Shown: positions 1-10,379, counted from the stretch's first letter. The stretch is DNA of 54,577 nucleotides from an uncultured Exiguobacterium sp. (GCA_913775715.1 CAJYMC010000003.1:1-54577), one strand, 5' to 3'. Program-made: numbers and translations. The notes: generated by a model from the sequence alone, not told the origin.

Positions 1-103
<103 letters not shown>

Positions 104-107
104 ACTT

Positions 108-139
108 GACCGATCTGCAGATTGCAGATCGGTCTTTTT
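108..139 (+). terminator. Rho-independent terminator of the rRNA operon
   Basis: A perfect 12-bp stem (GACCGATCTGCA at 108-119 with TGCAGATCGGTC at 123-134) closes a GAT loop and is followed by five T. It sits five bases after the 5S 3' end, so it ends the upstream rRNA operon and insulates ctsR. Confidence 0.95.
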
Positions 140-163
140 GTGTTTTCTAAAAAGTCTTATCAG

Positions 164-192
164 TTGCATTTCTTTTTTTAGATGATTACTAT
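164..192 (+). promoter_or_regulatory. SigA-type promoter of the ctsR operon
   Basis: TTGCAT at 164-169 and TACTAT at 187-192 are separated by 17 bp, a good vegetative promoter. Transcription should start near 199, so the CtsR operator at 206-222 lies just downstream of the start site, where bound repressor would block RNA polymerase. Confidence 0.8.
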
Positions 193-205
193 TAAATCAA
201 ATAAT

Positions 206-222
206 AGTCAAAGATGGTCAGA
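206..222 (+). promoter_or_regulatory. CtsR operator (heptad direct repeat)
   Basis: The sequence AGTCAAA-GAT-GGTCAGA matches the known CtsR box, two tandem RGTCAAA heptads separated by NAN; only one base of the second heptad deviates. It lies between the inferred start site and the ctsR ribosome binding site, as expected for autorepression of the ctsR-mcsA-mcsB-clpC operon that is relieved by heat or protein stress. Confidence 0.88.
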
Positions 223-234
223 GAGGTGGTGCCA

Positions 235-690
235 ATGCAAAACATCACAGATATCATCGAAGCCTATTTAAAGCAAATTTTACACGACGAAAAGACGATT
301 GAAATCAAACGTCAAGAAATTGCACAACGTTTTGACTGTGTTCCATCACAAATCAACTACGTCATTAATACTCGTTTTACGGTCGAGAAGGGCTATTTTG
401 TTGAAAGTAAACGGGGTGGCGGTGGATACATTCGGATTCAAAAAATCGTTGTGCTCGATAGTCACGATCTATTAGACGAAGTCAGTTCATGGATCGGTGA
501 TCATTTGACGGAACAAGCTGCAGAAGATTATTTGATTCGTTTGATGAACGAACAATTACTGACGCGGCGGGAAGCTATTTTGATTCAATCGCTGTTGCAA
601 AAAGAGAGTTTGCCAATGGCGGTCGAAGATCAACACCGGATGCGTGCCCACTTGATGCGGACGCTTCTTCAAACCATGAAGCGACTCTAG
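235..690 (+). CDS. ctsR: Transcriptional repressor of class III heat-shock genes CtsR
   Basis: Encodes a 151-residue CtsR, the dimeric repressor of clp genes in Firmicutes. An N-terminal winged helix-turn-helix domain contains the glycine-rich wing SKRGGGGYIRI (about residues 62-72) whose tip enters the minor groove of the operator and acts as the heat sensor; the C-terminal half is the dimerisation and McsB-interaction domain. The ATG at 235 is chosen because GAGAGGTGG lies six bases before it and because the protein then starts MQNITDIIEAYLK like other CtsR; an in-frame ATG at 214 lies inside the operator. First gene of ctsR-mcsA-mcsB-clpC, which it represses through the box at 206-222. Confidence 0.97.
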   Translation: MQNITDIIEAYLKQILHDEKTIEIKRQEIAQRFDCVPSQINYVINTRFTVEKGYFVESKRGGGGYIRIQKIVVLDSHDLLDEVSSWIGDHLTEQAAEDYLIRLMNEQLLTRREAILIQSLLQKESLPMAVEDQHRMRAHLMRTLLQTMKRL

Positions 691-715
691 TCGTCGGACA
701 TTGGAGGAATGCATG

Positions 716-1144
716 ATGCGTTGTCAACGATGTGGCGAACGAGAAGCAATCGTCCGTGTCAAACTTCCACAAGAATCGGAAACCGATGAGAAGTTCTTAT
801 GCTCGGTTTGTGTGCGGGAGTTAGCACGTGAATATCAAGGGACGGCGTGTCCGTCTTGCGGTATGACCCGTCAACAATTGCTTCATCTTCGCAAAGTCGG
901 TTGCCCGACTTGTTATTCATTTTTTAAAGACGAAGTCGACGGTATGGTTCGTCAGTTCCAACACGGTCATACGCAGCACTATGGCTCACGACCCGATGAA
1001 GAATCCGTGGAAAAACGATTGAACCAGCAGCTCAGTCGACTTAAAGAACAACTCAACCGCAAAATCTTAGCAGAAGATTATGAAGAAGCAGAAGTCATAA
1101 AACAACAGATTGAGAGTGTCGAGGAGGATTTGCGTCATGTTTGA
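716..1144 (+). CDS. mcsA: McsA, zinc-binding activator of the McsB arginine kinase
   Basis: Encodes a 142-residue McsA, the adaptor that binds and activates McsB and shapes CtsR degradation by ClpCP. Four CxxC zinc-ribbon motifs are visible: CQRC, CSVC, CPSC and CPTC, so two zinc sites are likely. The C-terminus is a UVR-type helical hairpin (KILAEDYEEAEVIKQQIE). The start is uncertain by one codon: ATG at 713 and ATG at 716 both follow GGAGG at 703-707. The second has the better spacing and gives MRCQRCG, which aligns with Bacillus McsA. The stop overlaps the mcsB start by eight bases, indicating translational coupling. Confidence 0.93.
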   Translation: MRCQRCGEREAIVRVKLPQESETDEKFLCSVCVRELAREYQGTACPSCGMTRQQLLHLRKVGCPTCYSFFKDEVDGMVRQFQHGHTQHYGSRPDEESVEKRLNQQLSRLKEQLNRKILAEDYEEAEVIKQQIESVEEDLRHV

Positions 1145-2210
1145 AGAGTTGCTCCAACACCCTTTAAGCGAATCGATGAATCAATCTTCTCCTTTTGACG
1201 ACATCGTCGTTTCGACACGGATTCGATTGGCGCGTAATACGACACGGTATCCGTTCTCAACGATGTTGTCCGAAGCACAAGCGAATGCACTCATTGAAGA
1301 GACGGAACGCCAATTAAACGGGATGAAAGGGTTCCGGTTTGGTCGCGTCGATCAGGCGGATGTCCTGACTCGAACCGCTTTAGTAGAAAAGCATCTGATC
1401 AGTCCAGCGTTAGCCAGTCATCCACGGACAGGACTCTTCATTAGTGAAGATGAGCAGATTAGTGTCATGGTAAACGAAGAGGATCATTTTCGAATTCAGA
1501 CGTTATTACCTGGGCTACAGCTTGAAGAAGCGTTTCGGATCGCAAAACAAGTCGATCGCTTGATCAGTGAACGATTTAAAATTGCTTTTGATGACACGCT
1601 TGGTTATTTAACGACTTGTCCGAGTAACGTCGGAACAGGTCTTCGTGCTTCCGTGATGTTGCACTTACCGGGACTGGTCCTGACGAATCAGATTCAAGGC
1701 TATATCAAACACTTACGACAGCTCGGATTCGCGATTCGTGGGCGTTACGGCGAGGGAAGCGATGCTTCTGGTCGTATGTTCCAACTTTCGAACCAGCGGA
1801 CGCTTGGGGCAAGTGAGGATATGCTGATCACGGACTATCAATTTGCCGTCGAAGCATTAATTGAAGCAGAACAGGCAGCACGAAAAGGATTATTGGAGAT
1901 GTATCAAGAAGAACTAGAGGACAGACTATATCGTTCCTACGGTATCCTGACATCAGCTCGACTGATTACAGCGCGGGAAGCAACGGAACGACTATCGGAT
2001 GTTCGCTTAGCAGACAGTCTGGGACTAGAAGTCAATCTTCCTCCAAATCTTTTTCATCAACTGCTCGTTTCATTACAAACAGGTTTTCTACAAAAGCATT
2101 TCGGGAAACAATTAACATCTAGAGAACGGGACATTGAACGGGCGAAACGAATCCGGACGATGTTAACCGAACAGACAAACAGGGATCACACACAAGGAGG
2201 TTTTGCATAA
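1137..2210 (+). CDS. mcsB: Protein-arginine kinase McsB
   Basis: Encodes a 357-residue protein-arginine kinase of the phosphagen (guanidino) kinase family. It phosphorylates arginines on misfolded proteins and on CtsR, marking them for the ClpC-ClpP protease. Visible hallmarks are the nucleotide-site arginines in [10 protein letters not shown], the active-site [12 protein letters not shown] loop with its reactive cysteine, and a C-terminal RDIERA, the RDxxRA motif known to bind phosphoarginine allosterically. The ATG at 1137 follows GAGGAGG and starts inside the last codons of mcsA; the 1110 start is rejected because it lies upstream of that ribosome binding site. The stop overlaps the first base of clpC. 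Confidence 0.97.
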   Translation: MFEELLQHPLSESMNQSSPFDDIVVSTRIRLARNTTRYPFSTMLSEAQANALIEETERQLNGMKGFRFGRVDQADVLTRTALVEKHLISPALASHPRTGLFISEDEQISVMVNEEDHFRIQTLLPGLQLEEAFRIAKQVDRLISERFKIAFDDTLGYLTTCPSNVGTGLRASVMLHLPGLVLTNQIQGYIKHLRQLGFAIRGRYGEGSDASGRMFQLSNQRTLGASEDMLITDYQFAVEALIEAEQAARKGLLEMYQEELEDRLYRSYGILTSARLITAREATERLSDVRLADSLGLEVNLPPNLFHQLLVSLQTGFLQKHFGKQLTSRERDIERAKRIRTMLTEQTNRDHTQGGFA

Positions 2211-4657
2211 TGATGTTTGGACGATTCACAGAACGTGCACAACGTGTATTGGCACTTGCTCAAGAAGAGGCAGTACGGTTGGGGCACCACAATATCGGAA
2301 CAGAACACATTTTACTCGGACTTGTACGTGAAGGAGACGGAATCGCTGCGAAAGCCTTAACAGCACTCGGTCTCAGTTCAGATAAAATTCAGATGGAAGT
2401 CGAAGCATTGATCGGTCGCGGACAAGATGGTGCAACGACGATTCACTATACACCACGTGCGAAAAAAGTCATCGAGTTATCAATGGATGAGGCACGTAAA
2501 CTAGGTCACTCTTACGTTGGAACAGAACACCTCTTACTCGGATTGATCCGAGAAGGAGAGGGCGTTGCTGCTCGTGTCTTGAATAACTTAGGCATCAGTC
2601 TTTCAAAAGCCCGTCAGCAAGTACTCCAGTTGCTCGGGAACAGCGAAACGACAGCAAACGCGTCGCAAGCAGGTTCAGGTGTCGCAACACCAACACTTGA
2701 TGGTCTTGCTCGTGATTTGACACAACAAGCGCGCGAAACACGTCTTGATCCAGTTATCGGTCGTGCGAAAGAAATTCAACGTGTCATCGAAGTCTTGAGC
2801 CGCCGGACGAAAAATAACCCGGTCTTGATCGGGGAACCAGGGGTCGGTAAAACGGCTGTCGTCGAAGGTCTCGCTCAACAAATCATCAACAATGAAGTAC
2901 CGGAGACGTTACGCAATAAACGCGTCATGGTACTCGACATGGGGACACTCGTCGCTGGTACGAAATACCGTGGTGAATTCGAAGATCGTTTGAAAAAGGT
3001 CATGGATGAGATTCGTCAAGCAGGGAACATCATTCTCTTCATCGATGAGTTGCATACATTGATCGGAGCGGGTGGAGCAGAAGGTGCGATCGATGCATCG
3101 AACATCCTTAAACCATCGCTCGCACGAGGCGAACTCCAGTGTATCGGAGCAACGACTCTTGATGAGTACCGGAAATACATCGAGAAAGATGCGGCACTCG
3201 AACGTCGTTTCCAACCGATCCAAGTCGCAGAGCCAACAACGGATGAAGCAACACAAATCCTATTTGGTCTTCGCGATCGTTATGAAGCACACCACCGTGT
3301 AACGATCACAGACGAAGCGATTCAAGAAGCCGTCACATTGTCGGATCGATACATTTCGGATCGTTTCCTTCCGGATAAAGCGATCGATTTGATCGATGAA
3401 GCGGCATCGAAAGTTCGGTTGCGTTCATACACAGCACCACCGAACTTAAAAGAAGTCGAAGCAAAACTCGAGGGTATCCGTAAGGACAAGGATGAAGCGG
3501 TCCAAAGCCAAGAGTTCGAAAAAGCAGCAAGCCTCCGCGATACGGAACAAAAATTACGCGATGAGCTTGAGCGTTTGAAAGAGGAATGGCAGAATAAACA
3601 AGGCAACGAAAAACTTGAAGTCACAAAAGATGACATCGCACAAGTCGTTGCCAACTGGACAGGTGTACCGGTCACGAAGATCGCGGAAGAAGAGACAGAT
3701 CGTCTCCTTCGCCTCGAAGAAATCCTTCACGATCGTGTCATCGGTCAAAATGAAGCCGTTAAATCGATTTCAAAAGCCATCCGTCGCGCACGTGCTGGAC
3801 TGAAGGATCCAAAACGTCCGATTGGTTCGTTCATCTTCCTCGGTCCTACTGGGGTTGGTAAGACAGAACTCGCTCGTGCGGTTGCCGAAGCGATGTTCGG
3901 AGATGAGGATGCGATCATCCGGATCGACATGTCAGAGTACATGGAGAAACATGCAACGAGCCGTCTCGTCGGTTCACCTCCAGGATATGTCGGTTACGAA
4001 GAAGGCGGTCAATTAACGGAAAAAGTTCGCCGGAAACCGTACTCAGTCATCTTACTTGATGAAATCGAGAAGGCGCACCCGGAAGTCTTCAACATTCTCT
4101 TGCAAGTACTTGATGATGGACGCTTAACAGACTCGAAAGGTCGGACGGTTGATTTCCGTAACACGATCATCGTCATGACATCGAACGTCGGTGCAAGTGC
4201 CCTTAAACGTAATAAATATGTCGGATTCGCTGTTTCTGAAGATACGGATCGCGAATACAAAGACATGAAAGATAAAGTCATGGAAGAACTCAAACGGGCG
4301 TTCCGTCCAGAGTTCTTGAACCGGATTGATGAAACGATCGTCTTCCACTCACTCGAGAAACAACACATCGAAGAGATCGTGAAGTTGATGGCGAAAACCC
4401 TTGAAAAACGTTTGGCTGAACAGGAAATTCATTTCGAATTGACACCAGCTGCCCTCTCGAAGATTGCCGATATCGGATACGATCCAGAGTACGGCGCACG
4501 TCCAATCCGTCGTGCCCTTCAACGGGAAGCGGAAGACCGGTTGTCAGAAGCATTGCTCGCAGGCGATATCCAAAAAGGAGAACGTGTTGCGCTTGATGTC
4601 GAAGAGAACGAATTCATCGTTCGCCGGAATCACGTGAGTTCTGCCGCAACGGAATAA
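2210..4657 (+). CDS. clpC: ATP-dependent Clp protease ATPase subunit ClpC
   Basis: Encodes an 815-residue AAA+ unfoldase that feeds phosphoarginine-tagged or adaptor-bound proteins into ClpP. Two Clp-N repeats occupy residues 1-145. The first AAA domain has Walker A GEPGVGKT at 208-215 and is interrupted by a UVR-containing coiled-coil middle domain near 420-465, the docking site for adaptors such as MecA. The second AAA domain has Walker A GPTGVGKT at 545-552. A VGF tripeptide near 671-673 is the ClpP-docking loop, so this ClpC should work with ClpP. The start MMFGRF is nine bases after AAGGAGG and overlaps the mcsB stop. Last gene of the CtsR-controlled operon. Confidence 0.98.
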   Translation: MMFGRFTERAQRVLALAQEEAVRLGHHNIGTEHILLGLVREGDGIAAKALTALGLSSDKIQMEVEALIGRGQDGATTIHYTPRAKKVIELSMDEARKLGHSYVGTEHLLLGLIREGEGVAARVLNNLGISLSKARQQVLQLLGNSETTANASQAGSGVATPTLDGLARDLTQQARETRLDPVIGRAKEIQRVIEVLSRRTKNNPVLIGEPGVGKTAVVEGLAQQIINNEVPETLRNKRVMVLDMGTLVAGTKYRGEFEDRLKKVMDEIRQAGNIILFIDELHTLIGAGGAEGAIDASNILKPSLARGELQCIGATTLDEYRKYIEKDAALERRFQPIQVAEPTTDEATQILFGLRDRYEAHHRVTITDEAIQEAVTLSDRYISDRFLPDKAIDLIDEAASKVRLRSYTAPPNLKEVEAKLEGIRKDKDEAVQSQEFEKAASLRDTEQKLRDELERLKEEWQNKQGNEKLEVTKDDIAQVVANWTGVPVTKIAEEETDRLLRLEEILHDRVIGQNEAVKSISKAIRRARAGLKDPKRPIGSFIFLGPTGVGKTELARAVAEAMFGDEDAIIRIDMSEYMEKHATSRLVGSPPGYVGYEEGGQLTEKVRRKPYSVILLDEIEKAHPEVFNILLQVLDDGRLTDSKGRTVDFRNTIIVMTSNVGASALKRNKYVGFAVSEDTDREYKDMKDKVMEELKRAFRPEFLNRIDETIVFHSLEKQHIEEIVKLMAKTLEKRLAEQEIHFELTPAALSKIADIGYDPEYGARPIRRALQREAEDRLSEALLAGDIQKGERVALDVEENEFIVRRNHVSSAATE

Positions 4658-4671
4658 GCACTGAGCACAGG

Positions 4672-4712
4672 GCCAGCTTTCGCACTTTCTGAGCGAAGCT
4701 GGTTCTTTTTTT
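4672..4712 (+). terminator. Rho-independent terminator after clpC
   Basis: CCAGCTTTCGC (from 4673) pairs with GCGAAGCTGG (ending 4702), with one bulged T, and is followed by TTC and seven T. It separates the ctsR operon from radA, although some read-through into radA is common in relatives. Confidence 0.85.
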
Positions 4713-4733
4713 GAAACAGAAAGGATGAATCGA

Positions 4734-6110
4734 TTGGCTAAGTTAAAAACAAAATTCGTTTGTCAAAGCTGTGGGACCGAATCACCGAAATGGATGGGAC
4801 GTTGTTCTGGATGCGGAGAATGGAACACGATGGTTGAAGAAGTCGTCGAAGAGAAAAAAGGACGGCGCGGTGCCGCGTTCGTTCATACGACAACAAAACA
4901 ATTGAAGCCAGAGCGCCTCGCGAACATCGTCTCGCAAGAAGAGAGTCGCGTCTTTACCGGAAGTGGTGAATTCGACCGTGTTCTCGGAGGTGGTATCGTT
5001 CCAGGTTCGATGGTGCTAGTTGGAGGAGATCCGGGGATCGGGAAGTCGACGATCTTACTGCAGACGAGCGCACGTCTTGCCCAACGCGGCGAAAAAGTGC
5101 TCTACATTTCAGGAGAAGAATCGCTCAAACAAACTAAATTGCGCGCGGAACGGCTTGGCTTACCGACTCAGGATTTGTTCGTCCTTAGTGAGACAGATAT
5201 GAACATGATTGAACGTGTCGTCGATGAAGAACAGCCACGTTTTTTAATCATCGACTCGATTCAAACCGTCTACATTGATGAAATCCAGTCTGCACCCGGC
5301 AGCGTGACACAGGTACGGGAATGTACGGCGATGCTGATGAAAATTGCGAAGAGTCGCGGGATCGCGATCTTCATCGTCGGTCACGTCACGAAACAAGGTT
5401 CGATTGCTGGACCACGTTTACTGGAGCACATGGTGGATGCCGTCTTGTATTTCGAAGGCGAACGTCACCATACGTTCCGGATTCTGCGTGCTGTCAAAAA
5501 CCGATTTGGTTCAACGAATGAGATCGGAATTTTTGAGATGCGGGAGTCTGGTCTTGAAGAGGTCTTGAATCCGTCAGAAATTTTCCTCGAGGAGCGGACG
5601 TCCGGTGTATCCGGTTCGACGATCGTTGCTTCCATGGAAGGGACACGGACGGTCCTTGTCGAACTGCAAGCGTTGATTTCACCGACGTCATTCGGCAATC
5701 CAAGACGGATGGCGACCGGAATCGATCAAAATAAGGTGGCTTTATTGATGGCTGTGCTTGAGAAACGATCGGGTCTTCTCTTACAGACACAAGATGCGTA
5801 CCTCAAGGCAGCCGGGGGGGTGAAGCTTGATGAACCCGCGATTGACTTGGCGGTTTGTGTCGCGATTGCTTCTAGTTTCCGTGACAAGCCGACGCGTCCG
5901 ACGGATGTCGTGATTGGTGAAGTCGGATTGACAGGTGAGGTTCGCCGTGTATCACGGATTGAACAACGTGTAGCAGAAGCAGCCAAACTCGGTTTCACGC
6001 GAGCGATCATTCCGAAAAATAACTTAGGCGGTTGGACGTATCCGGACGGGATTACGGTCGTCGGCGTCGAGAGTGTGGATGAAGCATTACGTGAAACCAT
6101 TCCGTTTTAA
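4734..6110 (+). CDS. radA: DNA repair/recombination protein RadA (Sms)
   Basis: Encodes a 458-residue RadA, a DnaB-like ring helicase that processes recombination intermediates. An N-terminal four-cysteine zinc finger (CQSC and CSGC, residues ~10-27) is followed by a RecA-type core with Walker [11 protein letters not shown], the RadA-specific KNRFG motif and a C-terminal Lon-protease-like scaffold domain. I start at TTG 4734, giving [11 protein letters not shown] like other RadA. The ATG at 4725 lies within the only ribosome binding site (AAAGGA at 4720-4725) and cannot be used with it. In Bacillus disA follows radA; here the next gene is the PIN-TRAM protein after a 127-bp gap. Confidence 0.96.
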   Translation: MAKLKTKFVCQSCGTESPKWMGRCSGCGEWNTMVEEVVEEKKGRRGAAFVHTTTKQLKPERLANIVSQEESRVFTGSGEFDRVLGGGIVPGSMVLVGGDPGIGKSTILLQTSARLAQRGEKVLYISGEESLKQTKLRAERLGLPTQDLFVLSETDMNMIERVVDEEQPRFLIIDSIQTVYIDEIQSAPGSVTQVRECTAMLMKIAKSRGIAIFIVGHVTKQGSIAGPRLLEHMVDAVLYFEGERHHTFRILRAVKNRFGSTNEIGIFEMRESGLEEVLNPSEIFLEERTSGVSGSTIVASMEGTRTVLVELQALISPTSFGNPRRMATGIDQNKVALLMAVLEKRSGLLLQTQDAYLKAAGGVKLDEPAIDLAVCVAIASSFRDKPTRPTDVVIGEVGLTGEVRRVSRIEQRVAEAAKLGFTRAIIPKNNLGGWTYPDGITVVGVESVDEALRETIPF

Positions 6111-6197
6111 GCTGGAATGACGCAAAAAATGGGGGGATTGTAATGGATATGTAAACAGTTTCCCCTCCTTCCGGCGTAGGTAGTTCAAATCAGTACA

Positions 6198-6206
6198 TGT
6201 TACAAT
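6198..6206 (+). promoter_or_regulatory. Extended -10 promoter before the PIN-TRAM gene
   Basis: TGTTACAAT at 6198-6206 fits an extended -10 element (TGN followed by TACAAT). No good -35 is found at 17 bp, so the promoter is inferred from the -10 alone. It lies about 30 bases before the TTG start at 6238. Confidence 0.5.
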
Positions 6207-6237
6207 GAACTTAAAATAAGCAAAGGAGGTGAGAAGA

Positions 6238-7323
6238 TTGAAAATCGTCATTCGGGTATTTTTTGCATTACTCGGACTTGCCCTCGGGATTTTGTTGCTA
6301 CCTCAGTTCTTCCAATTGATTGAAACGGCAACAAATACGAAATTCCCTGCATGGTTGATGAGCGAATACGTAACTGGAACGATTGGTGCACTCATATTCT
6401 TATTAATTGGATTATTCATTACGGATTCGGTAATTCGACTTCTCCGATTTTTAGAAGAACGGCTCGTCAAAGCCCCAGTGGCAGATCTCTTTTTTGGAAC
6501 ATTAGGTCTCTTAATCGGATTGATATTGGCATTTCTTGTCAGTACGTTAATCGACTTGGTTGGGATTCCTTTCTTGAGTAACGTCCTCACGATTATCGTG
6601 ACGGCATTATTCGGATACCTCGGCTTTACGGTCGGGTATCGTAAACGTCATGAATTGACGAAAATCTTCTTACGTAGTAACCAAAGTGAGAAAAAGGCGA
6701 CGTCAGAAGTCGTCGTCCCAGTTAAGTCAAACAGCAAGGTACTTGATACGAGTGTCATCATCGACGGACGAATTACGGATATCACAAAAACCGGCTTCGT
6801 CGAAGGAAAACTGATCGTCCCGCAATTCGTCATCGGTGAGTTGCAATACATCGCCGATTCTTCCGATACGTTGAAACGAAACCGTGGACGTCGTGGACTC
6901 GATGTCTTAAAAGAGTTACAAGAGATTCCTGGAGTCGAAGTCGAAATTTATGATGGCGACTTCGAGGATGTACCGGAAGTCGATATTAAACTGATTAAAC
7001 TCGCGGAACTCGTCAAAGGGATCGTCGTCACGAACGACTATAACTTGAACAAAGTCTGTGAAGTCCGACATGTTCCTGTCCTTAACATCAATGATCTGGC
7101 GAATGCCGTCAAACAAGTCGTCATTCCAGGAGAAGAGATGACCGTTCTTGTCATCAAGGAAGGAAAAGAACAAAAACAAGGCATTGCCTATCTCGAAGAT
7201 GGGACGATGGTCGTTGTTGAAGGAGGCAAACACCTCATTTCGAAAACGATCGGCGTTGTCGTCACGAGCGTCTTGCAGACGTCAGCTGGACGAATGATTT
7301 TTGCGAAACCACAAGAAAAATGA
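6238..7323 (+). CDS. PIN/TRAM domain membrane protein (YacL family)
   Basis: Encodes a 361-residue protein of the YacL family. The first ~135 residues contain about four hydrophobic helices. A PIN nuclease-like domain follows, with acidic residues at D170 (in LDTSVIIDGR) and D267 (in TNDYN) that match metal ligands of the fold. A short C-terminal TRAM domain of beta character (from about residue 295) should bind RNA. A membrane-anchored RNase or RNA-binding role is inferred; I know of no firmly established substrate. The TTG at 6238 is chosen because AAAGGAGG at 6222-6229 lies eight bases before it, whereas the GTG at 6229 is inside that site. Confidence 0.9.
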   Translation: MKIVIRVFFALLGLALGILLLPQFFQLIETATNTKFPAWLMSEYVTGTIGALIFLLIGLFITDSVIRLLRFLEERLVKAPVADLFFGTLGLLIGLILAFLVSTLIDLVGIPFLSNVLTIIVTALFGYLGFTVGYRKRHELTKIFLRSNQSEKKATSEVVVPVKSNSKVLDTSVIIDGRITDITKTGFVEGKLIVPQFVIGELQYIADSSDTLKRNRGRRGLDVLKELQEIPGVEVEIYDGDFEDVPEVDIKLIKLAELVKGIVVTNDYNLNKVCEVRHVPVLNINDLANAVKQVVIPGEEMTVLVIKEGKEQKQGIAYLEDGTMVVVEGGKHLISKTIGVVVTSVLQTSAGRMIFAKPQEK

Positions 7324-7370
7324 GACACTATGCCTAGAGAGACATCGAGAGGCATTCGGATAGACCCTGC

Positions 7371-7404
7371 AACGGATTCGATTTCATGATCGAGTCCGTT
7401 TTCG
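7371..7404 (+). terminator. Weak terminator-like hairpin after the PIN-TRAM gene
   Basis: AACGGATTCGAT (7371-7382) pairs with ATCGAGTCCGTT (7389-7400) with one G-T pair, around a six-base loop, followed by only a short TT. A smaller inverted repeat (ATGCCT/AGGCAT, 7330-7356) precedes it. The weak T tract means termination could be partial. Confidence 0.45.
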
Positions 7405-7455
7405 GTGTGATGGAATGGATCATGATGATCAGTGAGAGAGAAAAGAGGGAATGGG

Positions 7456-8139
7456 ATGTCTACAGCCACATATCGCGTCGTCATCCCCGCTGCCGGTGCC
7501 GGTAAGCGGATGGGCGCAGATCGTAATAAATTGATGCTTGAACTAAGAGACCGTCCAATCATCGCTTGGACACTGGATGTCTTCGAGGCAGATCCGGCAT
7601 GTACGGAAATCGTCCTCGCGATCAATCCACTAGAACAAGAATGGTTTACAAGTCTTATCGCGTCTTATAAGACATCGATTAGACTTGTCGCGGGTGGTGC
7701 CGAACGTCAGGAAAGTGTGCTCCGTGGTCTTGAGGCGTTAGAAGGCGAAGGGATTGTTCTGATCCATGATGGTGCTCGACCGTTCATTTCACAAGCAGCG
7801 ATCCAGGCGGTCGTCCAAGCAGCAGTCCTAGATCAGGCAGCGATTCTCGTGGTACCGATCAAAGATACCGTCAAACGGATCGAAGCGAATCACATCAGTG
7901 AGACCGTCCCGCGGGAACACCTGATGGCAGCGCAGACACCACAAGCGTTTGATCTTGCGACGATTCGCACGGTTCATGAAAAAGCGGCAACGAAATACCT
8001 AGGAACCGATGATGCAAGTTTGATAGAATGGGACGGAGGAAAAGTAACGATCGTCCACGGTCACTACGAAAATATCAAGATGACGACACCGGACGATTTG
8101 TGGTTCGGTGAAGCGATTCTAATGAAACGAGGGAAATGA
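7456..8139 (+). CDS. ispD: 2-C-methyl-D-erythritol 4-phosphate cytidylyltransferase
   Basis: Encodes a 227-residue IspD, which transfers CMP from CTP to 2-C-methyl-D-erythritol 4-phosphate in the MEP isoprenoid pathway. The N-terminal nucleotide-binding motif [12 protein letters not shown] and the HDGARPFI motif with catalytic aspartate are present; the C-terminal [12 protein letters not shown] region is typical. The ATG at 7456 follows AGAGGGA at 7444-7450 and gives [14 protein letters not shown]; upstream in-frame GTG 7432 has no ribosome binding site. The end overlaps the ispF region closely, and ispD-ispF adjacency matches the Bacillus arrangement. Confidence 0.96.
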   Translation: MSTATYRVVIPAAGAGKRMGADRNKLMLELRDRPIIAWTLDVFEADPACTEIVLAINPLEQEWFTSLIASYKTSIRLVAGGAERQESVLRGLEALEGEGIVLIHDGARPFISQAAIQAVVQAAVLDQAAILVVPIKDTVKRIEANHISETVPREHLMAAQTPQAFDLATIRTVHEKAATKYLGTDDASLIEWDGGKVTIVHGHYENIKMTTPDDLWFGEAILMKRGK

Positions 8140-8141
8140 CG

Positions 8142-8624
8142 ATGATTCGAATTGGACAAGGTTTTGATGTACATGCCTTTGCAGAGGATCGGAAATTGAT
8201 TTTAGGCGGCATCGAGATTCCGCACACGAAAGGATTGCTCGGTCACTCGGATGCAGACGTCTTGTTACATACGATTGCCGACGCGGCACTTGGTGCAATC
8301 GCAGCAGGAGATATCGGAAAACATTTTCCGGATACGGATCCGGAATTCAAGGATGCCGATTCAGCAAAATTGCTGCAGCATGTTTACGCGCTCGTTAAAC
8401 AACAAGGGTATGAGCTTGGCAACCTAGATGCGACAGTCATCGCACAGGCACCAAAGCTCCGTCCGTACATCGACACGATGCGTGCGCGGATCGCGGAATT
8501 GCTCGAAGCGGACATTGAACAGATCAATGTCAAGGCAACGACGACGGAATGGTTAGGTTTTACGGGACGAGAAGAGGGAATCGCTTGTCAAGCAGTGATT
8601 CTACTGAAACGAATCGAAGAATAA
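8142..8624 (+). CDS. ispF: 2-C-methyl-D-erythritol 2,4-cyclodiphosphate synthase
   Basis: Encodes a 160-residue IspF, the trimeric zinc enzyme that cyclises CDP-ME 2-phosphate to ME-cyclodiphosphate with loss of CMP. The zinc ligands lie in GQGFDVHAF (Asp, His) and [10 protein letters not shown] (His); [16 protein letters not shown] is the conserved C-terminal region with the CDP-contacting threonines. I start at ATG 8142, eight bases after GAGGG, giving [11 protein letters not shown] as in relatives. The ATG at 8136 overlaps the ispD stop and is too close to the ribosome binding site. Confidence 0.96.
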   Translation: MIRIGQGFDVHAFAEDRKLILGGIEIPHTKGLLGHSDADVLLHTIADAALGAIAAGDIGKHFPDTDPEFKDADSAKLLQHVYALVKQQGYELGNLDATVIAQAPKLRPYIDTMRARIAELLEADIEQINVKATTTEWLGFTGREEGIACQAVILLKRIEE

Positions 8625-8626
8625 GG

Positions 8627-8632
8627 TATACT
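8627..8632 (+). promoter_or_regulatory. Possible -10 box before gltX
   Basis: TATACT at 8627-8632, immediately after the ispF stop, matches five of six bases of the -10 consensus and lies 36 bases before the gltX start. The sequence at the expected -35 position (CTGAAA) is poor, so this is a tentative promoter. Confidence 0.35.
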
Positions 8633-8667
8633 AGATAAGCGAATTTTAGTCGAAGGAGTGATTGGCA

Positions 8668-10116
8668 ATGGCAGAAGTACGAGTACGTTATGCCCCAAGT
8701 CCAACAGGACACTTGCATATCGGGAATGCCCGGACTGCATTATTTAACTATCTGTTTGCGCGCCACTTAGGCGGTAAGATGGTATTACGAATCGAGGATA
8801 CGGACCAAAAGCGGAATATCGCAGGTGGTGTCGAGAGTCAAATGAAGAACCTCGAGTGGCTCGGTGTCGATTGGGACGAAGGTCCGGGTCGCGGTGGCGA
8901 GTACGGTCCTTATTCACAAATGGAGCGTCTCGATATCTACCAAAAGTACACGGACGAGTTACTTGAAAAAGGACTTGCTTACCGTTGCTACATGACATCG
9001 GAAGAGCTTGAAGCAGAACGCGAAGCACAAATCGCACGCGGAGAAGCACCACGTTATTCAGGAGCGCACCGTAACCTGACAGCAGAACAAGAAGAAGCGT
9101 TCCGCGCAGAAGGTCGCACGCCATCGATTCGGATTCGTGTACCGGAAGATGTCACGTATACATGGAATGATATCGTTAAAGATGACGTCTCATTCGAATC
9201 AAAAGACTTCGGTGACTGGGTCATCGTCAAAAAAGATGGCATTCCGACGTACAACTTTGCCGTCGTCATCGACGATCACTTGATGGCGATCAGCCATGTT
9301 CTTCGTGGGGATGATCATATTTCGAACACACCGAAACAAATGATGATCTATGATGCGTTCGGTTGGGAATACCCGACGTTCGGTCACATGACATTGATCG
9401 TCAACGAATCACACAAGAAACTCTCGAAGCGTGATCACTCGATCATTCAGTACATCGAGCAGTATAAAGAACTCGGTTATCTCCCGGAAGCATTGCTCAA
9501 CTTCATCACGCTTCTCGGTTGGTCACCAGTTGGCGAACAAGAAATTTTCACGAAAGAAGAGTTCATCGAAATCTTTGACGCGGATCGTCTGTCGAAGAGT
9601 CCAGCTGTCTTTGACCAAAACAAATTGGCTTGGATCAATAGCCAGTACATGAAACATCAATCGTTCGAAGAAGTATTCGAAGCCAGTCTTCCATTCTTAC
9701 AAGAAGCAGGTCGCGTCGAAGCGTCACCTTCAGAAGAAGAGCTCGCTTGGGCACGTGATCTCGTCGCGTTATACCGCGAACAGATGACACATGGCGCGGA
9801 AATCGTCAAGCTTTCAGAGATGTTCTTTGAGGACGAAGTGGTGTATGATGAAGAGGCAAACACTGTCTTGAGTGGCGAGACGGTTCCGACTGTACTTGCA
9901 GAATTCGCGAACCAGTTACGTGCTCTCGAAGAGTGGACACCAGAAGCGATTAAAGCATCGATCAAAGCGACGCAAAAAGCGACTGGTCAAAAAGGTAAAA
10001 ACTTGTTCATGCCAATTCGTGTCGCGACGACAGGACAGACACATGGTCCAGAACTCCCGAACACGATTCAATTACTAGGAAAAGACCGTGTGCTTGCACG
10101 GCTTGAAGCAGAATAA
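8668..10116 (+). CDS. gltX: Glutamyl-tRNA synthetase
   Basis: Encodes a 482-residue class I aminoacyl-tRNA synthetase that charges tRNA-Glu. In most Firmicutes it also mischarges tRNA-Gln, which GatCAB then amidates; that non-discriminating role is inferred. The HIGH-equivalent is in [19 protein letters not shown] near the N-terminus and the KMSKS-equivalent is KLSKRDHS. The C-terminal helical anticodon-binding domain follows. The ATG at 8668 lies nine bases after AAGGAG; the in-frame TTG at 8662 is too close to that site. The gltX-cysE-cysS order is conserved in Bacillus, with the T-box in between. Confidence 0.97.
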   Translation: MAEVRVRYAPSPTGHLHIGNARTALFNYLFARHLGGKMVLRIEDTDQKRNIAGGVESQMKNLEWLGVDWDEGPGRGGEYGPYSQMERLDIYQKYTDELLEKGLAYRCYMTSEELEAEREAQIARGEAPRYSGAHRNLTAEQEEAFRAEGRTPSIRIRVPEDVTYTWNDIVKDDVSFESKDFGDWVIVKKDGIPTYNFAVVIDDHLMAISHVLRGDDHISNTPKQMMIYDAFGWEYPTFGHMTLIVNESHKKLSKRDHSIIQYIEQYKELGYLPEALLNFITLLGWSPVGEQEIFTKEEFIEIFDADRLSKSPAVFDQNKLAWINSQYMKHQSFEEVFEASLPFLQEAGRVEASPSEEELAWARDLVALYREQMTHGAEIVKLSEMFFEDEVVYDEEANTVLSGETVPTVLAEFANQLRALEEWTPEAIKASIKATQKATGQKGKNLFMPIRVATTGQTHGPELPNTIQLLGKDRVLARLEAE

Positions 10117-10125
10117 CGAAAGCGT

Positions 10126-10359
10126 AGACGAGGAAAGTAACGATGCGTCTTCTTCTCCAGAGACAAGCTCGAATGGTGCGAGGGCTTGAAGAAGCGAATC
10201 ATGAAATGCCCCTCTGAGTGCTGCCCGAAATCCGTGAGAGTAGGCGCAGACGTATCTCCGGCGTTAACGGACGTCGAGAGGGACGAGTCAATCGTCCAAA
10301 CAGAGTGGGACCGCGCTTCGTTAGCGTCTCTGTGCAGCAATGCATAGAGGCGCTTTTTC
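10126..10359 (+). promoter_or_regulatory. T-box riboswitch, cysteine specifier
   Basis: The gap between gltX and cysE holds a full T-box leader. Stem I contains the AGTA motif of loop E (10136-10139 region), a distal AGAGA bulge and GGTG apical loop sequence, then GAA followed by the specifier codon TGC (Cys) at 10207-10209. The T-box sequence AGAGTGGGACCGCG is at 10302-10315. The terminator pairs 10324-10336 with 10341-10353 around a GCAA loop, followed by five T. Uncharged tRNA-Cys should stabilise the antiterminator and switch on cysE, cysS and the genes after them. The left boundary is approximate. Confidence 0.93.
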
Positions 10360-10379
10360 TTATGGAGAGGAGAACGTAT

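Noticed and set aside
7419-7431. Palindrome GATCATGATGATC before ispD
   Set aside because: Short, close to what chance gives in this composition, and not in a promoter-like context.
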